Notes under the pieces: model-generated
Database searches by the model: none
What the model saw: only the letters and a program-made list of their open reading frames with translations
Told to the model about the DNA's origin: nothing
From: Roseovarius arcticus
GTDB lineage: Bacteria; Pseudomonadota; Alphaproteobacteria; Rhodobacterales; Rhodobacteraceae
Length of the DNA: 64,000 nt
Direction of reading: 5' to 3'
NCBI RefSeq assembly: GCF_006125015.1
Contig: NZ_SZZN01000001.1
Span: 2,976,001-3,040,000, forward strand
Position numbers and translations under genes: made by a program
In this document: piece after piece, positions 53,617 through 62,942 of the stretch
How the letters are laid out: the number at the start of each line of letters is the position of its first letter
Position numbering within the stretch: position 1 is the stretch's first letter

Positions 53617-54897
53617 ATGGTGAATCGCATACCTTTCCCGCAAGCCGGTTTAGATGAACCTGAAATATCAAGCATTATGAAGCTTGAGAGCAACGCGGAT
53701 GTTGATTGGCGTGGAGGGCGGTTGCCTGGCTTTTACGTCCACTTCGCGAACGACGAAGTGGACCGGGTGGGAAAAGCAGCGTTTGAACGATTCCATGCAA
53801 CTAACGCACTTGGGCCGAGCGCTTTTCCTTCTATAGCGAAATTCAAAGCGGACTTGGTCGGGTGGGCATTGTCCCTATTTCACGCAGAAAATGGGGCGGC
53901 CAGCGTGACGTCAGGAGGGACCGAAAGTATCTTCATCGCGCTCAAAACCGCAAGGGATTGGGCAAAGGTTAACCGTCCTGAGGTCACTAGACCCAGGATG
54001 GTCATTTCGCACAGCGCTCACCCTTCGTTCGACAAAGCGGCAAATTATTTGGGCCTTGAGGTCGTGCGCATTAAGCCGCGGAGTGATTTCAGAACAGATA
54101 TCGACGCCTTGAAATCGGCACTTGACGATCAAACCATTATTTTGGCAGGCTCAGCGCCTCAGTTTACCATAGGCGTGTACGACCAAATAAGTGAGCTGGC
54201 TGCTTTTGCGGAATCTCGAAATATCTGGTTTCACACCGACGCGTGTATTGGGGGTTTTTTGGCGCCTTTCGCAGAGCAGAATGGACATCAAATTCCTCCA
54301 TGGGATTTCCGTGTAAAAGGCGTAAAGTCTATCTCCGCAGATTTACACAAATATGGATTTGCTCCAAAGGGGGCTTCTATCGTCGCGTTTTCCAGTGCAG
54401 AATACCGAAAATATCAGACCTTCGAATTCGACAACTGGTCGCGCGGGCGGTACATCACGGAAACCTTCGCAGGAACCCACTCAGGTGCTAACATCGCCGC
54501 TGCATGGGCGGTTATGCGATTTCTAGGGAATGAAGGTTATTGCGGTATTGCCGAACAAATATGGCGGGTTCGGGAAAAACTTATTCGCGAAATTCCTAGA
54601 ATTGAAGGGTTGTTCATTTATAGCAATCCCGAGCTTACCGTCATGAGCTATGGTAGCAACACCCAGAATATTAACGACATTGCTGCAGGCCTGGCCCAAA
54701 ATGGCTGGTACACAGTGACGCCGTCCCCCACCCCCCCGGCGATAAATTTGGGTATTATCAGTCTCGCATTTGGCGAAGTTGTCGATGAATATCTGAACGA
54801 TCTTCGAGACATTATCGCCCAACTCAAAGCGGGCGATACCTTCTTCGATTCCTCTCTCCTCGGATCCTATGGGGATCAGCAGGCAAAAGGAACATAA
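53617..54897 (+). CDS. PLP-dependent group II decarboxylase/sphingosine-1-phosphate lyase-like
   Basis: Fold type I PLP enzyme of 426 residues. The phosphate-binding SGGTES is at 99-104, H135 in SHSAHPSFDKAA would stack on the cofactor, D208 in FHTDACIGG binds the pyridine nitrogen, and K245 in SADLHKYGFAPK is the PLP lysine. The closest groups are sphingosine-1-phosphate lyases and group II amino acid decarboxylases, so it cleaves or decarboxylates an amino compound; the substrate is open. It is followed after 235 bases by a TRAP transporter. Base composition is clearly poorer in G+C than the housekeeping block. A broken copy lies at 51100-51504. Confidence 0.9.
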   Translation: MVNRIPFPQAGLDEPEISSIMKLESNADVDWRGGRLPGFYVHFANDEVDRVGKAAFERFHATNALGPSAFPSIAKFKADLVGWALSLFHAENGAASVTSGGTESIFIALKTARDWAKVNRPEVTRPRMVISHSAHPSFDKAANYLGLEVVRIKPRSDFRTDIDALKSALDDQTIILAGSAPQFTIGVYDQISELAAFAESRNIWFHTDACIGGFLAPFAEQNGHQIPPWDFRVKGVKSISADLHKYGFAPKGASIVAFSSAEYRKYQTFEFDNWSRGRYITETFAGTHSGANIAAAWAVMRFLGNEGYCGIAEQIWRVREKLIREIPRIEGLFIYSNPELTVMSYGSNTQNINDIAAGLAQNGWYTVTPSPTPPAINLGIISLAFGEVVDEYLNDLRDIIAQLKAGDTFFDSSLLGSYGDQQAKGT

Positions 54898-55132
54898 CTT
54901 CAGTCACCTAGAAGTGTCTGCTGTAAGATAAAGTGACAAGTTTCCAAATATCCGTTTGTCATCCACTGCTCAAAAATATCTGATCTTTCTGGGAGTTAGA
55001 TAAGCGTAGCCTAATTATTGATATGTTTCTTTGAAATACCAAAAGTTATAAATATAAGAATGCACTCAAAGCGCAGCAGAGGGAAGTCCCTTAGGTTGAA
55101 CAAGATAGCAACGATCAAAAAGGAGAACTGTC
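54898..55132. promoter_or_regulatory. AT-rich leader upstream of the TRAP operon
   Basis: No gene is seen. TGACAA (54934-54939) and TTGTCA (54956-54961) form an inverted repeat with 16 bases between, just past the decarboxylase stop; it could be an operator or a weak hairpin. Confidence 0.35.
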
Positions 55133-56221
55133 ATGTTAGTAAAGTTAAATAAATTATTGCCTCCAGGGAGTGCCCACACTACGAACAGAAATGCTCGGAT
55201 GTTCGCGCTCGCTTTGTCGCTGATCAGCCCGACGTTGGTAAATGCGGATGTTATACAGTACACTGCTGAAGATCCTGCGATATGTGCCAAATGCCAGTTT
55301 CTAACTGATACGTACTTTCCGGCTGTGGAGTCTTACACAGACGGCGATATCTCTATTCAACCACTATTTGGCGGCCTAATCGGTACACATCATGAAACCG
55401 TCGAACTTGTGGGGAATGATGTCGTAAAGTTTGGTACTACCTGGGTAGGAGCCCATCCGACCGTCTTCATCGCTCAATCGATATTTGACCTCTTTCCCAT
55501 CGGACCAAACCGATATGAGGATCAGATGTATTTTTATCGTCAGGCATATGAGCGCATCCCTGCATTCAAAGCAGAGCTGGGAAAGAGGAATCTTGAGCTC
55601 ATCATGATTTCGCCATTGCTGCATTTAGCTTTTGCTTCAAAGGAACCTATTTCTGAGCTTTCCGGCCTTGAAGGCAAAAAATTCCGAGCCGGAAATAAAT
55701 GGCTACTTCGGTACTTGGCCACTAGCGGCGCATCGCCGGTTTCTGTGCCTTGGGCCGATATCTATATCTCCTTGCAGACTGGCGTCATTAACGGTGTACT
55801 GACGAACTACGACGGCATCGATAATATGAAGTTTTATGAGCCAGCGCCGCACCTTCTCATGGCGCCTGACCTCTGGATGGCTAGCCCGATGATTCACGTC
55901 GCAAACAAAGATTACTTTGACGGTCTATCACCCGAAGTCCAGGATGGCTGGATCAAGGCGTCTTTGGAGGCAGAGGACGCATTCGGCGAAGTTATGGCTA
56001 CGGAGCGTGCAAAGATCATTCAGTCGCAAACAGCCGCCGGCGTGACCATTACTGAGATGTCAGAGGAGGATTTGCAGAGTTGGGGGGATCCTGACAGCCT
56101 CACAGAGGCGCGAACACTTTGGGTCGAAGAAGCATCGGCCGCTGGCCTTGAAGATGCCCAAAGTGTTTTGGATCTGGCAATGGAAATCTATAGTGAAACG
56201 CTAACGCGCTCTCAAAACTGA
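55133..56221 (+). CDS. TRAP transporter substrate-binding protein (DctP type)
   Basis: Periplasmic binding protein of 362 residues. A signal sequence (RMFALALSLISPTLVNA) ends near residue 38. Family blocks include LSGLEGKKFRAGNKWLLRYL with the substrate-carboxylate arginine, PVSVPWADIYISLQTGVING and the helix rich C terminus. TRAP proteins bind carboxylates, including amino-acid-like or sulfonate compounds. AAGGAG lies 7 bases before the ATG. First gene of a three-gene TRAP set. Confidence 0.9.
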   Translation: MLVKLNKLLPPGSAHTTNRNARMFALALSLISPTLVNADVIQYTAEDPAICAKCQFLTDTYFPAVESYTDGDISIQPLFGGLIGTHHETVELVGNDVVKFGTTWVGAHPTVFIAQSIFDLFPIGPNRYEDQMYFYRQAYERIPAFKAELGKRNLELIMISPLLHLAFASKEPISELSGLEGKKFRAGNKWLLRYLATSGASPVSVPWADIYISLQTGVINGVLTNYDGIDNMKFYEPAPHLLMAPDLWMASPMIHVANKDYFDGLSPEVQDGWIKASLEAEDAFGEVMATERAKIIQSQTAAGVTITEMSEEDLQSWGDPDSLTEARTLWVEEASAAGLEDAQSVLDLAMEIYSETLTRSQN

Positions 56222-56234
56222 TTGTTCCTGAGAA

Positions 56235-56262
56235 ACACCAGCGCTCGGCTTAGTGCTGGTGT
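56235..56262 (+). other. Hairpin between dctP and dctQ genes
   Basis: ACACCAGC (56235-56242) and GCTGGTGT (56255-56262) form a perfect 8-bp stem 13 bases after the binding-protein stop. No T run follows on the plus strand, so it is better read as a stabiliser of the binding-protein mRNA than as a full terminator. Confidence 0.6.
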
Positions 56263-56295
56263 CACAAAAAAAATATCTACCGGAGGCGGCGTGCG

Positions 56296-56766
56296 ATGGG
56301 GGCTCAGGCTTCGAAAATTCTAAGCGCAATAAACGATAAATGTACGATCGTTGCGGGATGGCTTCTGATGGTCATGGCCGGCTTGCTTGTGGTTGATGTG
56401 ATATGGCGAACTTTCTTTACCCCACTTCAATCATTGATCGAACTCAGTGTCTTTGCGATGATGATCGTTATTGCACTCGGACTTGCTGCTTGTGAGGAAG
56501 GCAACGAACACGTGAGCCTCGAGTATTTCGTGGAAAAATTGCCAAGTAGTCCGCGTCATGTTGTAGAAGTTTTGGCGAGAATGCTTTCCTTACTTGCGGT
56601 AATAATTCTCTTTTGGGCAGTCTTTGTTAATGGCGTTGGGGCGTACCGTTCGCAAGCGTCGACAGAAGGTTTGATTTCGTTTTCCCTGTGGCCGGCAAAG
56701 TTTGTGATGGCTTTTGGTGTGCTTCTGCTAGCAATTGAGACATTGCGAACCCTTGCTAGACCTTAG
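56296..56766 (+). CDS. TRAP transporter small permease (DctQ type)
   Basis: Inner-membrane protein of 156 residues with four transmembrane helices (about 17-40, 46-65, 88-108 and 128-150). The block LAACEEGNEHVSLEYFVEKL between helices two and three is characteristic of DctQ subunits. GGAGG lies 9 bases before the ATG. It anchors and shapes the large permease. Confidence 0.9.
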   Translation: MGAQASKILSAINDKCTIVAGWLLMVMAGLLVVDVIWRTFFTPLQSLIELSVFAMMIVIALGLAACEEGNEHVSLEYFVEKLPSSPRHVVEVLARMLSLLAVIILFWAVFVNGVGAYRSQASTEGLISFSLWPAKFVMAFGVLLLAIETLRTLARP

Positions 56767-56884
56767 CAAGGGCGCCTCGTTGGCAGCTGCCGCGCGACCT
56801 TGAACTAGGCTCACTGTCCTTCGCACCAAATTCTTTCTCGAGACGCACTAGCGTACTTTGCCAGGCAGGAAAGTGATTTCAATT

Positions 56885-58210
56885 ATGGATCCAGTAACCG
56901 TAGGAATAATATGCATAGGGACACTGCTTGCGCTTATGGCAATTGGCGTAAACATTGCTTCTTCCTTTATTCTCGCCGGTTTTTTGGCGTCTTTTCTAAT
57001 CCTCAGTGTTGACGCAGCAATCTCATTTTTGGGGCAGGCTGCGTATGGTTCCGTAGCGCGACCAACATGGGCTGCGATACCTCTCTTTATTCTGATGGGG
57101 GCTTTCTGCGCCAACGGGGGGTTGGCGCGACGCGCATATCTGGGCACTTATACAATGACGCGACGTCTGCCGGGCTCACTGATGGTAGCGACCTGCATAA
57201 GCTGTGGTATGTTTGGGGCGATCTCGGGCTCGTCGGTCGCAACTACGGCCATGTTCGGAAGAATGGCGCTTCCGGAAATGGACAAATTTGGATACGATCG
57301 CGCATTGTCTGCCGGATGCATCGCTGCGTCAGGTACATTTGCATCGATGATTCCACCAAGCATTATGATGATTGTGTATGCGTTGTTCACGCAGCAGTCC
57401 GTGGCGAAACTTTTTGCGGCGGGGGTGATCCCTGGACTTATGACTGTTGTGGTCTACGCGGCAGTGATCGTGCTGTTGGTGAAGAGAAGGCCCGAATATG
57501 CGCCCACAAAGAACAAAGCCGGTGAGGACATTTTGCAGGGTCGCGGACACTCAAAGACTGTAGTCGAGATGTGGCCAATCTTTTTGATCGCCGGATCGGT
57601 ATTGGGCGGTTTATATGGAGGGATTGTTACGCCAACTGAGGCCGCAGCGGTCGGTGCTGTCATCAGTCTTTTGCTTGCCATTTTTCTACGTGCATTCAGA
57701 ACTGTTGGTGATGTCAATAGCGCTATGAATGAGTCAGCTCGCACGACTGCAATGCTGTTTTTTCTTGTGATCGGCGCGTTATACTACAGCCGTGTGATCG
57801 CGCTCACGACCTTGCCAAATGTTATTACCTCCAGTCTGATCTCGATGGATGTCCCGCCTTTTGTGACGCTGTCGATTATCATGGCAGTCATGTTTGTGCT
57901 TGGAATGTTTATGGTTCCCGTAGGGATCTATGCAATGACTCTGCCCCTTGTTGTGCCAGTTCTTATTGATCTTGGTTACAATCCGATTTGGTTTGGCGTT
58001 ATCGCGCTCAAATTGACAGAGATTGGTGCAGTGACGCCTCCTATAGGCTTAAATGTGTTCGCCATGAAGGCAGTAATTCCTAAAACGTTCAACATGTCCG
58101 TGACGGATATTTACAGAGGCTGTGCACCGTTCTTATTGGCAGACCTCGCTGTGCTTGCCATACTCGTAGCATTTCCTAGTATAACACTGTTCCTGCCAAG
58201 TCTCCTGTAG
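56885..58210 (+). CDS. TRAP transporter large permease (DctM type)
   Basis: Inner-membrane permease of 441 residues with about twelve helices. Family blocks: AIPLFILMGAFCANGGLARR, CGMFGAISGSSVATTAMFG, IPPSIMMIVYALFTQQSVAKLF, and GGIVTPTEAAAVGAV. It imports substrate with a sodium gradient. I chose ATG 56885, preceded by AGGAAAG; a TTG at 56858 is an alternative. The gene starts about 120 bases after the small permease; no gene lies between. Confidence 0.92.
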   Translation: MDPVTVGIICIGTLLALMAIGVNIASSFILAGFLASFLILSVDAAISFLGQAAYGSVARPTWAAIPLFILMGAFCANGGLARRAYLGTYTMTRRLPGSLMVATCISCGMFGAISGSSVATTAMFGRMALPEMDKFGYDRALSAGCIAASGTFASMIPPSIMMIVYALFTQQSVAKLFAAGVIPGLMTVVVYAAVIVLLVKRRPEYAPTKNKAGEDILQGRGHSKTVVEMWPIFLIAGSVLGGLYGGIVTPTEAAAVGAVISLLLAIFLRAFRTVGDVNSAMNESARTTAMLFFLVIGALYYSRVIALTTLPNVITSSLISMDVPPFVTLSIIMAVMFVLGMFMVPVGIYAMTLPLVVPVLIDLGYNPIWFGVIALKLTEIGAVTPPIGLNVFAMKAVIPKTFNMSVTDIYRGCAPFLLADLAVLAILVAFPSITLFLPSLL

Positions 58211-58261
58211 CGATTTGAATAATCATTGTAAGCGTCCGGTGAGCCTGCTCTGACGTGGCAT

Positions 58262-58790
58262 AGAGTGTGTTGACTCTGTTGCGCAAATCAGCTGACGGAC
58301 GGTTCTCCCCTTTCCCCAGACTGATTTATCCCGCGGCTTTCGTGACAGGAATGCCAAGTGCGGTGTAACCGTTCAGGATCAAGATGCGCAACTGAACTTC
58401 GGCGACCTGTCGGTCAAAGTCCCGTGTTATCAGGCGCTGACCAAGCAGTTTCATGCAATGCATCTTTGTCTCGACGCGACTCCGGCGGTGGTAGCCGCTC
58501 CAGTTCTGCCAGAGTGCCCGACCCAGATACTTTGATGCGCGCAAAGCATCGTTCCTGGCGATGGCACCGGCGGTGGTTGGCTTCCATGGCTGGGCATTTC
58601 TGCGCGGCGGGATGACCGCAGAGGCTCCACGATCAGCGATGACGTTGTGGCATCTGCGCGTGTCGTATGCTCCATCCGCAGTCACGCTGCCGATCTGCCG
58701 ATCGCGCAGGATCTGGTCGAGAAGATGAGGTAACATCGGTGCACCGTTGGCGATATCGGCGTAGAGTTCCGGGTCTTGATTGATCATGTT
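58262..58790 (-). pseudogene. IS5 family transposase C-terminal half
   Basis: Open from 58787 to 58326: PMLPHLLDQILRDRQIGSVT, ADGAYDTRRCHNVIADRGAS, AVIPPRRNAQPWKP, YHRRSRVETKMHCMKLLGQR and LNGYTALGIPVTKAAG. The catalytic Asp (ADGAYD) and Glu (VETKM) are kept, but the N-terminal half is missing. The end TTGCGCAAATC near 58278 matches the far end of the next relic in inverted form. Confidence 0.85.
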
Positions 58791-59075
58791 CTGCGTCGGC
58801 TGCCAATGCGGCCAACTGACTTTGCGCTTGATCGTGTAGGTGCCACCGCTGGCGCCGCGTCGGAAACGAAGATAAACTGCATCAAAATGTTAAGCCTACC
58901 TGTCATGGCCCGAAACTTTGATTGGCAGGTTGAGGGAATCCAATTCTGCATCACCTTACTCTCCCGTTTTACCGCTCTTGGCATACCTGTCACAAAGGCT
59001 GTACAATACGTCCGTCTGGGGAAAGGAAAAGTCCTGGCATCATCCGATTTGTGCAACGAAGCCAACTGATGGGGA
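58791..59075 (+). pseudogene. IS5 family transposase C-terminal relic, opposite orientation
   Basis: On the plus strand ETKINCIKMLSLPVMARNFD, WQVEGIQFCITLLSRFTALG and IPVTKAV repeat, in diverged form, the last 50 residues of the neighbouring IS5 relic. The end GATTTGTGCAACGAAGCC near 59048-59065 is the inverted counterpart of the left end. Two C-terminal halves therefore face apart from a junction near 58790. Confidence 0.75.
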
Positions 59076-59207
59076 AACTCTACATGCCCGCGCTAAATGT
59101 CACAGAGGCACTCAATATCAGCTCCGTCAATCATTGGGGCCCTGATACCTTTAGTAGGGCCAACAACAATTACTGTATACAACGACAAGCTTGAAAAGGT
59201 TTATTCT

Positions 59208-59882
59208 GTGATCACCCCAAAACAAAATATTCATAGAGACCGAGTTTACAGTCGACTAGGTGAATTAATCCGTTGCGGCCAGTTTAGGCCAGGTGAGAAA
59301 ATCTCGATTCGAAATTTGGCAAGCGACCTGGAAATTAGTGCCACACCAGTTCGTGAAGCCCTCTATCGTTTGATATCCGAGGGGGTCTTGCAAAGCGAAA
59401 CAAATAAAACCGCATACATACCACTTTACACACCCGAACAGATTAGAGAAATCAAGGAGATCCGTCTGCATATTGAATGCTTCGCAGCAGAACGAGCAGC
59501 CCTCAGGGGCACGCCGGAAGTCGCCAATAATTTGCGAAAGATATCCGCTAAAATAAAAGAGGCTCGGGACGTTGAGAATCGTCGTGCCGACCTTGCTTTA
59601 GTGCACGAGTTTCAATTTGAACTGTATAATACTTGCAATATGCCGGATTTAATTAGAATTATAAGCTCTCTCTGGCTAAAAACCGGACCTTACCTAAACC
59701 TTCTTTTTCCCTATTACATCCTATCAACATCCGCTGATCGTGGTGACTGGCGCGAAAGGATTGCGGTGGCCGTTGAGAAAAAGGATGCCCCAGCAGTCAA
59801 GGAAGAAATCAGACAGGATATTACGCAATCTCTCGACTACATTGAGAGCATTGTCTCAGCGGCCAACCAGCTAAATAAGTGA
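59208..59882 (+). CDS. GntR family regulator with FCD domain
   Basis: Transcription regulator of about 224 residues. The N-terminal winged helix-turn-helix has RVYSRLGELIRCGQFRPGEK, IRNLASDLEISATPVREAL and LISEGVLQSETNKTAYI. The C-terminal all-helical FCD domain (about 75-215) starts EQIREIKEIRLHIECFAAER and binds a small acid. I chose GTG 59208, which has AAAGG 8 bases upstream; an ATG at 59097 in the same frame would begin next to the IS end. It probably controls the TRAP-decarboxylase or the hydantoinase genes on its two sides. Confidence 0.85.
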   Translation: MITPKQNIHRDRVYSRLGELIRCGQFRPGEKISIRNLASDLEISATPVREALYRLISEGVLQSETNKTAYIPLYTPEQIREIKEIRLHIECFAAERAALRGTPEVANNLRKISAKIKEARDVENRRADLALVHEFQFELYNTCNMPDLIRIISSLWLKTGPYLNLLFPYYILSTSADRGDWRERIAVAVEKKDAPAVKEEIRQDITQSLDYIESIVSAANQLNK

Positions 59883-59929
59883 AGCTATTTTTGGGCGTTG
59901 TTGCAGAACTCTATTCGCGAAGGAATCAC

Positions 59930-60140
59930 ATTGCGAATCCATGCGGTTAGACGGGTTGGATCAGCAAGCCGACACCCGCCCGCTATCGCACGACGAACTG
60001 GACTAGCCACACTTCGTCGCTTCGCAAGCGCGGGTCCTTGATGATCTGTTTAAACAAGAAGATGATTGGCTCGCGCCGCGTGGCGGTAGCCTCGGTCGGC
60101 CTGCGGTATTTTCCGACGCAGCGATCCAGTTTTGTCTGAA
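59930..60140 (+). pseudogene. IS5 family transposase N-terminal relic
   Basis: YRTTNWTSHTSSLRKRGSLM then, in the next frame, FKQEDDWLAPRGGSLGRPAV and FSDAAIQFCL are the ordered opening blocks of an IS5 transposase. One frame change lies near 60048. The rest is absent. Confidence 0.75.
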
Positions 60141-60164
60141 GAAGGGCCAGATTTGCACCGCTCT

Positions 60165-60308
60165 TATCGGTAGAAATACGATACGGGACACTGATTGTAC
60201 CAACGCACGCTTGAATGACACTCGCCCCGAGGCGGTTTCGCGTCGCTCTGACAGCATAAAATCAAGGCTTTTCCCGTTACAATCAACTGCGCGGTATAGA
60301 TAGGTCAA
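60165..60308 (-). pseudogene. IS6 family transposase fragment
   Basis: MTYLYRAVDCNGKSLDFMLS followed by ERRETASGRVSFKRAL is the central part of an IS6 transposase (usual WTYLYRAVD block). Nothing before or after fits, so only about 45 residues remain. Confidence 0.75.
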
Positions 60309-60439
60309 TTAGCCTCGCAACCTTTATGTAGGTGTCGTATATCCGCCATGAGAGGGCTGTTGCTTTCTTTCTGAGCTGGGCATTTACACCAATCAGAGGT
60401 GAAAATTTACCACCAAGCGGTTCAACGTGGCATGATATT

Positions 60440-60545
60440 GATCATGGCTCGTTCAGGAATGATTTCTTCGAGGTCTCGGTATACCAAGAGTCGTAAAACG
60501 GTTGAGCACAACAACGCGAATCTGAATTTCGCGCGATCTTGGTAT
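60440..60545 (-). pseudogene. IS5 family transposase C-terminal scrap
   Basis: REIQIRVVVLNRFTTLGIPR on the minus strand matches the last 20 residues of IS5 transposases (compare LRILILNGYTALGIPVTK at 58330-58390). Confidence 0.55.
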
Positions 60546-60559
60546 TGAGCTCTCTGACC

Positions 60560-60680
60560 GCCAGGGATTACCGCCCACCGGCAAAAAGGCATCATGCCAA
60601 TAGGCCAAGAGACCGACCATACAATAACATTCGTACCGGGCCACCCCATCAAAGCTCTCCAAGGGGCATCCAAGCCATCA
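60560..60680 (+). pseudogene. Decayed end of an IS3-type element
   Basis: The sequence from TTACCGCCCACCGGC to CTCCAAGGGGCATCCAAG follows, base for base with many changes, the right end of the IS3 relic at 39825-39930 (GTTACCGCCCGCC, GACCGACCATGCATTAACA, CTCCAAGGCATCGCCAAG). Confidence 0.6.
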
Positions 60681-61205
60681 ACAAAGCTTAGCTTAGGTTC
60701 AGGACTTCGGTAACGGGTCCGTCCCAGTCAAGACATTTTTCGCAAAAAGATTGATCCCGCCGAAGCAGGAGAGCGGCATCTATTGGTGTTCGTTCCTGAT
60801 CTTCAAGCCGCCCTGAATGAGATCCTTTGGGCACATGCTTCGGTCCGTGGTCAGCGCTTGGCTGCCGACATGATGCTAGTTCGATGCAATTCCGATGTGC
60901 CCATCTCATAGGCGTGCTTGACGGATGCCAGCGACGGTCCTGAGCACGACATCATCGGAACCACGTCCCTGCGGGACCTCGAGGGCCTACGATCAGGCAG
61001 GCAACGGGTGACAGATCAGGTCGTCGGCGCAGCCTCAGCCAGTAAAGTTTGCTCAACGTTCCCCCAAATCATTGGGGTCCGTGAATCATGACGACAAATC
61101 AGCAGCAAGGCATTTAATGGGTCCTGAGCCTAACTATACGTGACCCAATTGCGATTGCGCAACTTACATTTGGAGAGATTTCTATTCAGGATCAAAAAAG
61201 GTCAA
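60681..61205. other. Non-coding stretch before the hydantoinase genes
   Basis: I find no convincing gene. A minus-strand frame at 60688-60909 has no family likeness. The last 100 bases are AT-rich and lie after the stop of the hydantoinase B gene. Confidence 0.45.
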
Positions 61206-62891
61206 TTATATTTTTACTCCATAGAGATTCTCTGCAGCGGAACGGGAAACTATTCCATCACGAACATCGCGCATTACGGCCAGTCGATCACGTTTCAGGG
61301 GATCTCCCCAACCGCCTCCACCAGACGATTCAATTGTTATCCGCTTGGGTCCCAAATTCTGAATGCCATATTGTGGGGATGCGATTTCATCGCCGCTATC
61401 AAGTTCAAATACGTGAAATTCACCTTTTGCGCCATCTAGGCCCTCGGCCACTCCGAAACCGCTCGGCTTTCGGCTGCCTTCACCTCTCAAGGAATGTTGC
61501 GTGTCTGCCCACACTTCTATTTCATAGGAAATGCCACATCCACCACGAAATGTTCCAGCGCCAGCGGCATCGATCCGAAATTCCTGTTGGTGAATTCGAC
61601 ATGGATAGGATTGTTCATACGTTTCAACATTAGGAATTACCATTCCTCCCAACGTAGCTTGATGGCTTATGGACGGGAACCCATCGCGCCCACGTACTGC
61701 GCCCCCGCCGGCGCAAGCATGCCAATGATAAAGGGTAAAATTACGCCCGACTGAATCTGGTCCGGAGGAAACTGAATACGAGATTTTCCCCCACCCTGCA
61801 CACGCCCTCTCCTGATCTATTTGAGCAAGCGCTTTCCAACATGCGTTGATTATATCACCTGCGGGGTAAATCGTATTCATCGTCATTGCTGCCGGAGGCA
61901 GCGCGTTTAAGTGAGTTCCTTCCGGTGCAATTATCTTTACCGGCCGGGAAATCCCTTCGTTATGAGGCATCGACTCATCAAAGAATGCGGCGATAGCGAC
62001 GTTAACAGCGGAATGGGTGTTTGCAACGCTACTGTTCTTAAAGCCGCGCACCTGAGGCGAGGAACCAGTGAAGTCTACAATGAGGGAATCGTTTTCGACC
62101 GTAATCTTGACGCGCGTCTCTACCTCTATTGTTTCAAAACAATCGGTGTCACTGAAATCGCTGGCAGTCCAGCTGCCGTTCGGCAGAGACGAGATTGCCT
62201 GACGCATGCTTCTTTCACCGTAATCAAGCACCGCTTCTAGGCAACGAGCCGAGCGTTCGGACCCGTGGTGTAAGATAAGCGCCTGGAACCGCTCAGTTCC
62301 GATGCGCGTCGACCCAAGCATCGCCCCGAGGTCACCGTCCAGAAGGTCCGGGCTTCTGGAATTCAACAACAGAAGGTTCCAAAGATCTTGTCGTAATTGC
62401 CCTTTGTCGACTAGTTTTAATACCGGGAGCCGAATACCCTCGTGAAAGATCTCGGTTGCTGCGGAGTTGTATGTTCCTGCCGCGCCACCGCCGATATCCG
62501 ATTGATGTGCCCGGTTGGTGCAAAAACCGAAAAGACGATCATCCACAAAGACCGGACGTATGACCGTCCAATCCGGAAGATGATTTCCTCCTGCGACGTA
62601 TGGATCACTGAGAATAAAGACGTCATCCGGGAATATTTGGTCGGCAAAGTCCCGCAGCACAGCCCGAACTGCGAAGCCGCCGCCTCCGGTGTGAATCGGT
62701 ATACCATCTGCCTGCGCGACAGTTTCTCCATGCGCATTGCTGAGAAAACAAGAAAAGTCATGACTCTGGCTGAAAATCGGACTTCTGGCAGTCCGCGTCA
62801 TCACTAGGCCCATCTGAAGACTGATATGATCCAGTTGGCGCTGTATGATCGACACTAAAATCGGGTCTTCAGTAATACGGGTCATAGACAT
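61206..62891 (-). CDS. hyuB: Hydantoinase B/oxoprolinase family subunit
   Basis: Subunit of an ATP-dependent cyclic amide hydrolase (N-methylhydantoinase, 5-oxoprolinase, acetone carboxylase superfamily), 561 residues, full length. Blocks: VSIIQRQLDHISLQMGLVMT, FSQSHDFSCFLSNAHGETVA, FILSDPYVAGGNHLPDWTVI, then FTGSSPQVRGFKNSSVANTH and, near the end, FRGGCGISYEIEVW and SSGGGGWGDPLKRD. It lies 51 bases after the hyuA-like gene. The substrate cannot be told from sequence. Base composition is poorer in G+C than the housekeeping block. Confidence 0.93.
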   Translation of the reverse strand: MSMTRITEDPILVSIIQRQLDHISLQMGLVMTRTARSPIFSQSHDFSCFLSNAHGETVAQADGIPIHTGGGGFAVRAVLRDFADQIFPDDVFILSDPYVAGGNHLPDWTVIRPVFVDDRLFGFCTNRAHQSDIGGGAAGTYNSAATEIFHEGIRLPVLKLVDKGQLRQDLWNLLLLNSRSPDLLDGDLGAMLGSTRIGTERFQALILHHGSERSARCLEAVLDYGERSMRQAISSLPNGSWTASDFSDTDCFETIEVETRVKITVENDSLIVDFTGSSPQVRGFKNSSVANTHSAVNVAIAAFFDESMPHNEGISRPVKIIAPEGTHLNALPPAAMTMNTIYPAGDIINACWKALAQIDQERACAGWGKISYSVSSGPDSVGRNFTLYHWHACAGGGAVRGRDGFPSISHQATLGGMVIPNVETYEQSYPCRIHQQEFRIDAAGAGTFRGGCGISYEIEVWADTQHSLRGEGSRKPSGFGVAEGLDGAKGEFHVFELDSGDEIASPQYGIQNLGPKRITIESSGGGGWGDPLKRDRLAVMRDVRDGIVSRSAAENLYGVKI

Positions 62892-62942
62892 TTTACCTGC
62901 TTTTAGGTGATTTGGATTCTAAAAATGAGACAGGCCGGCGCA

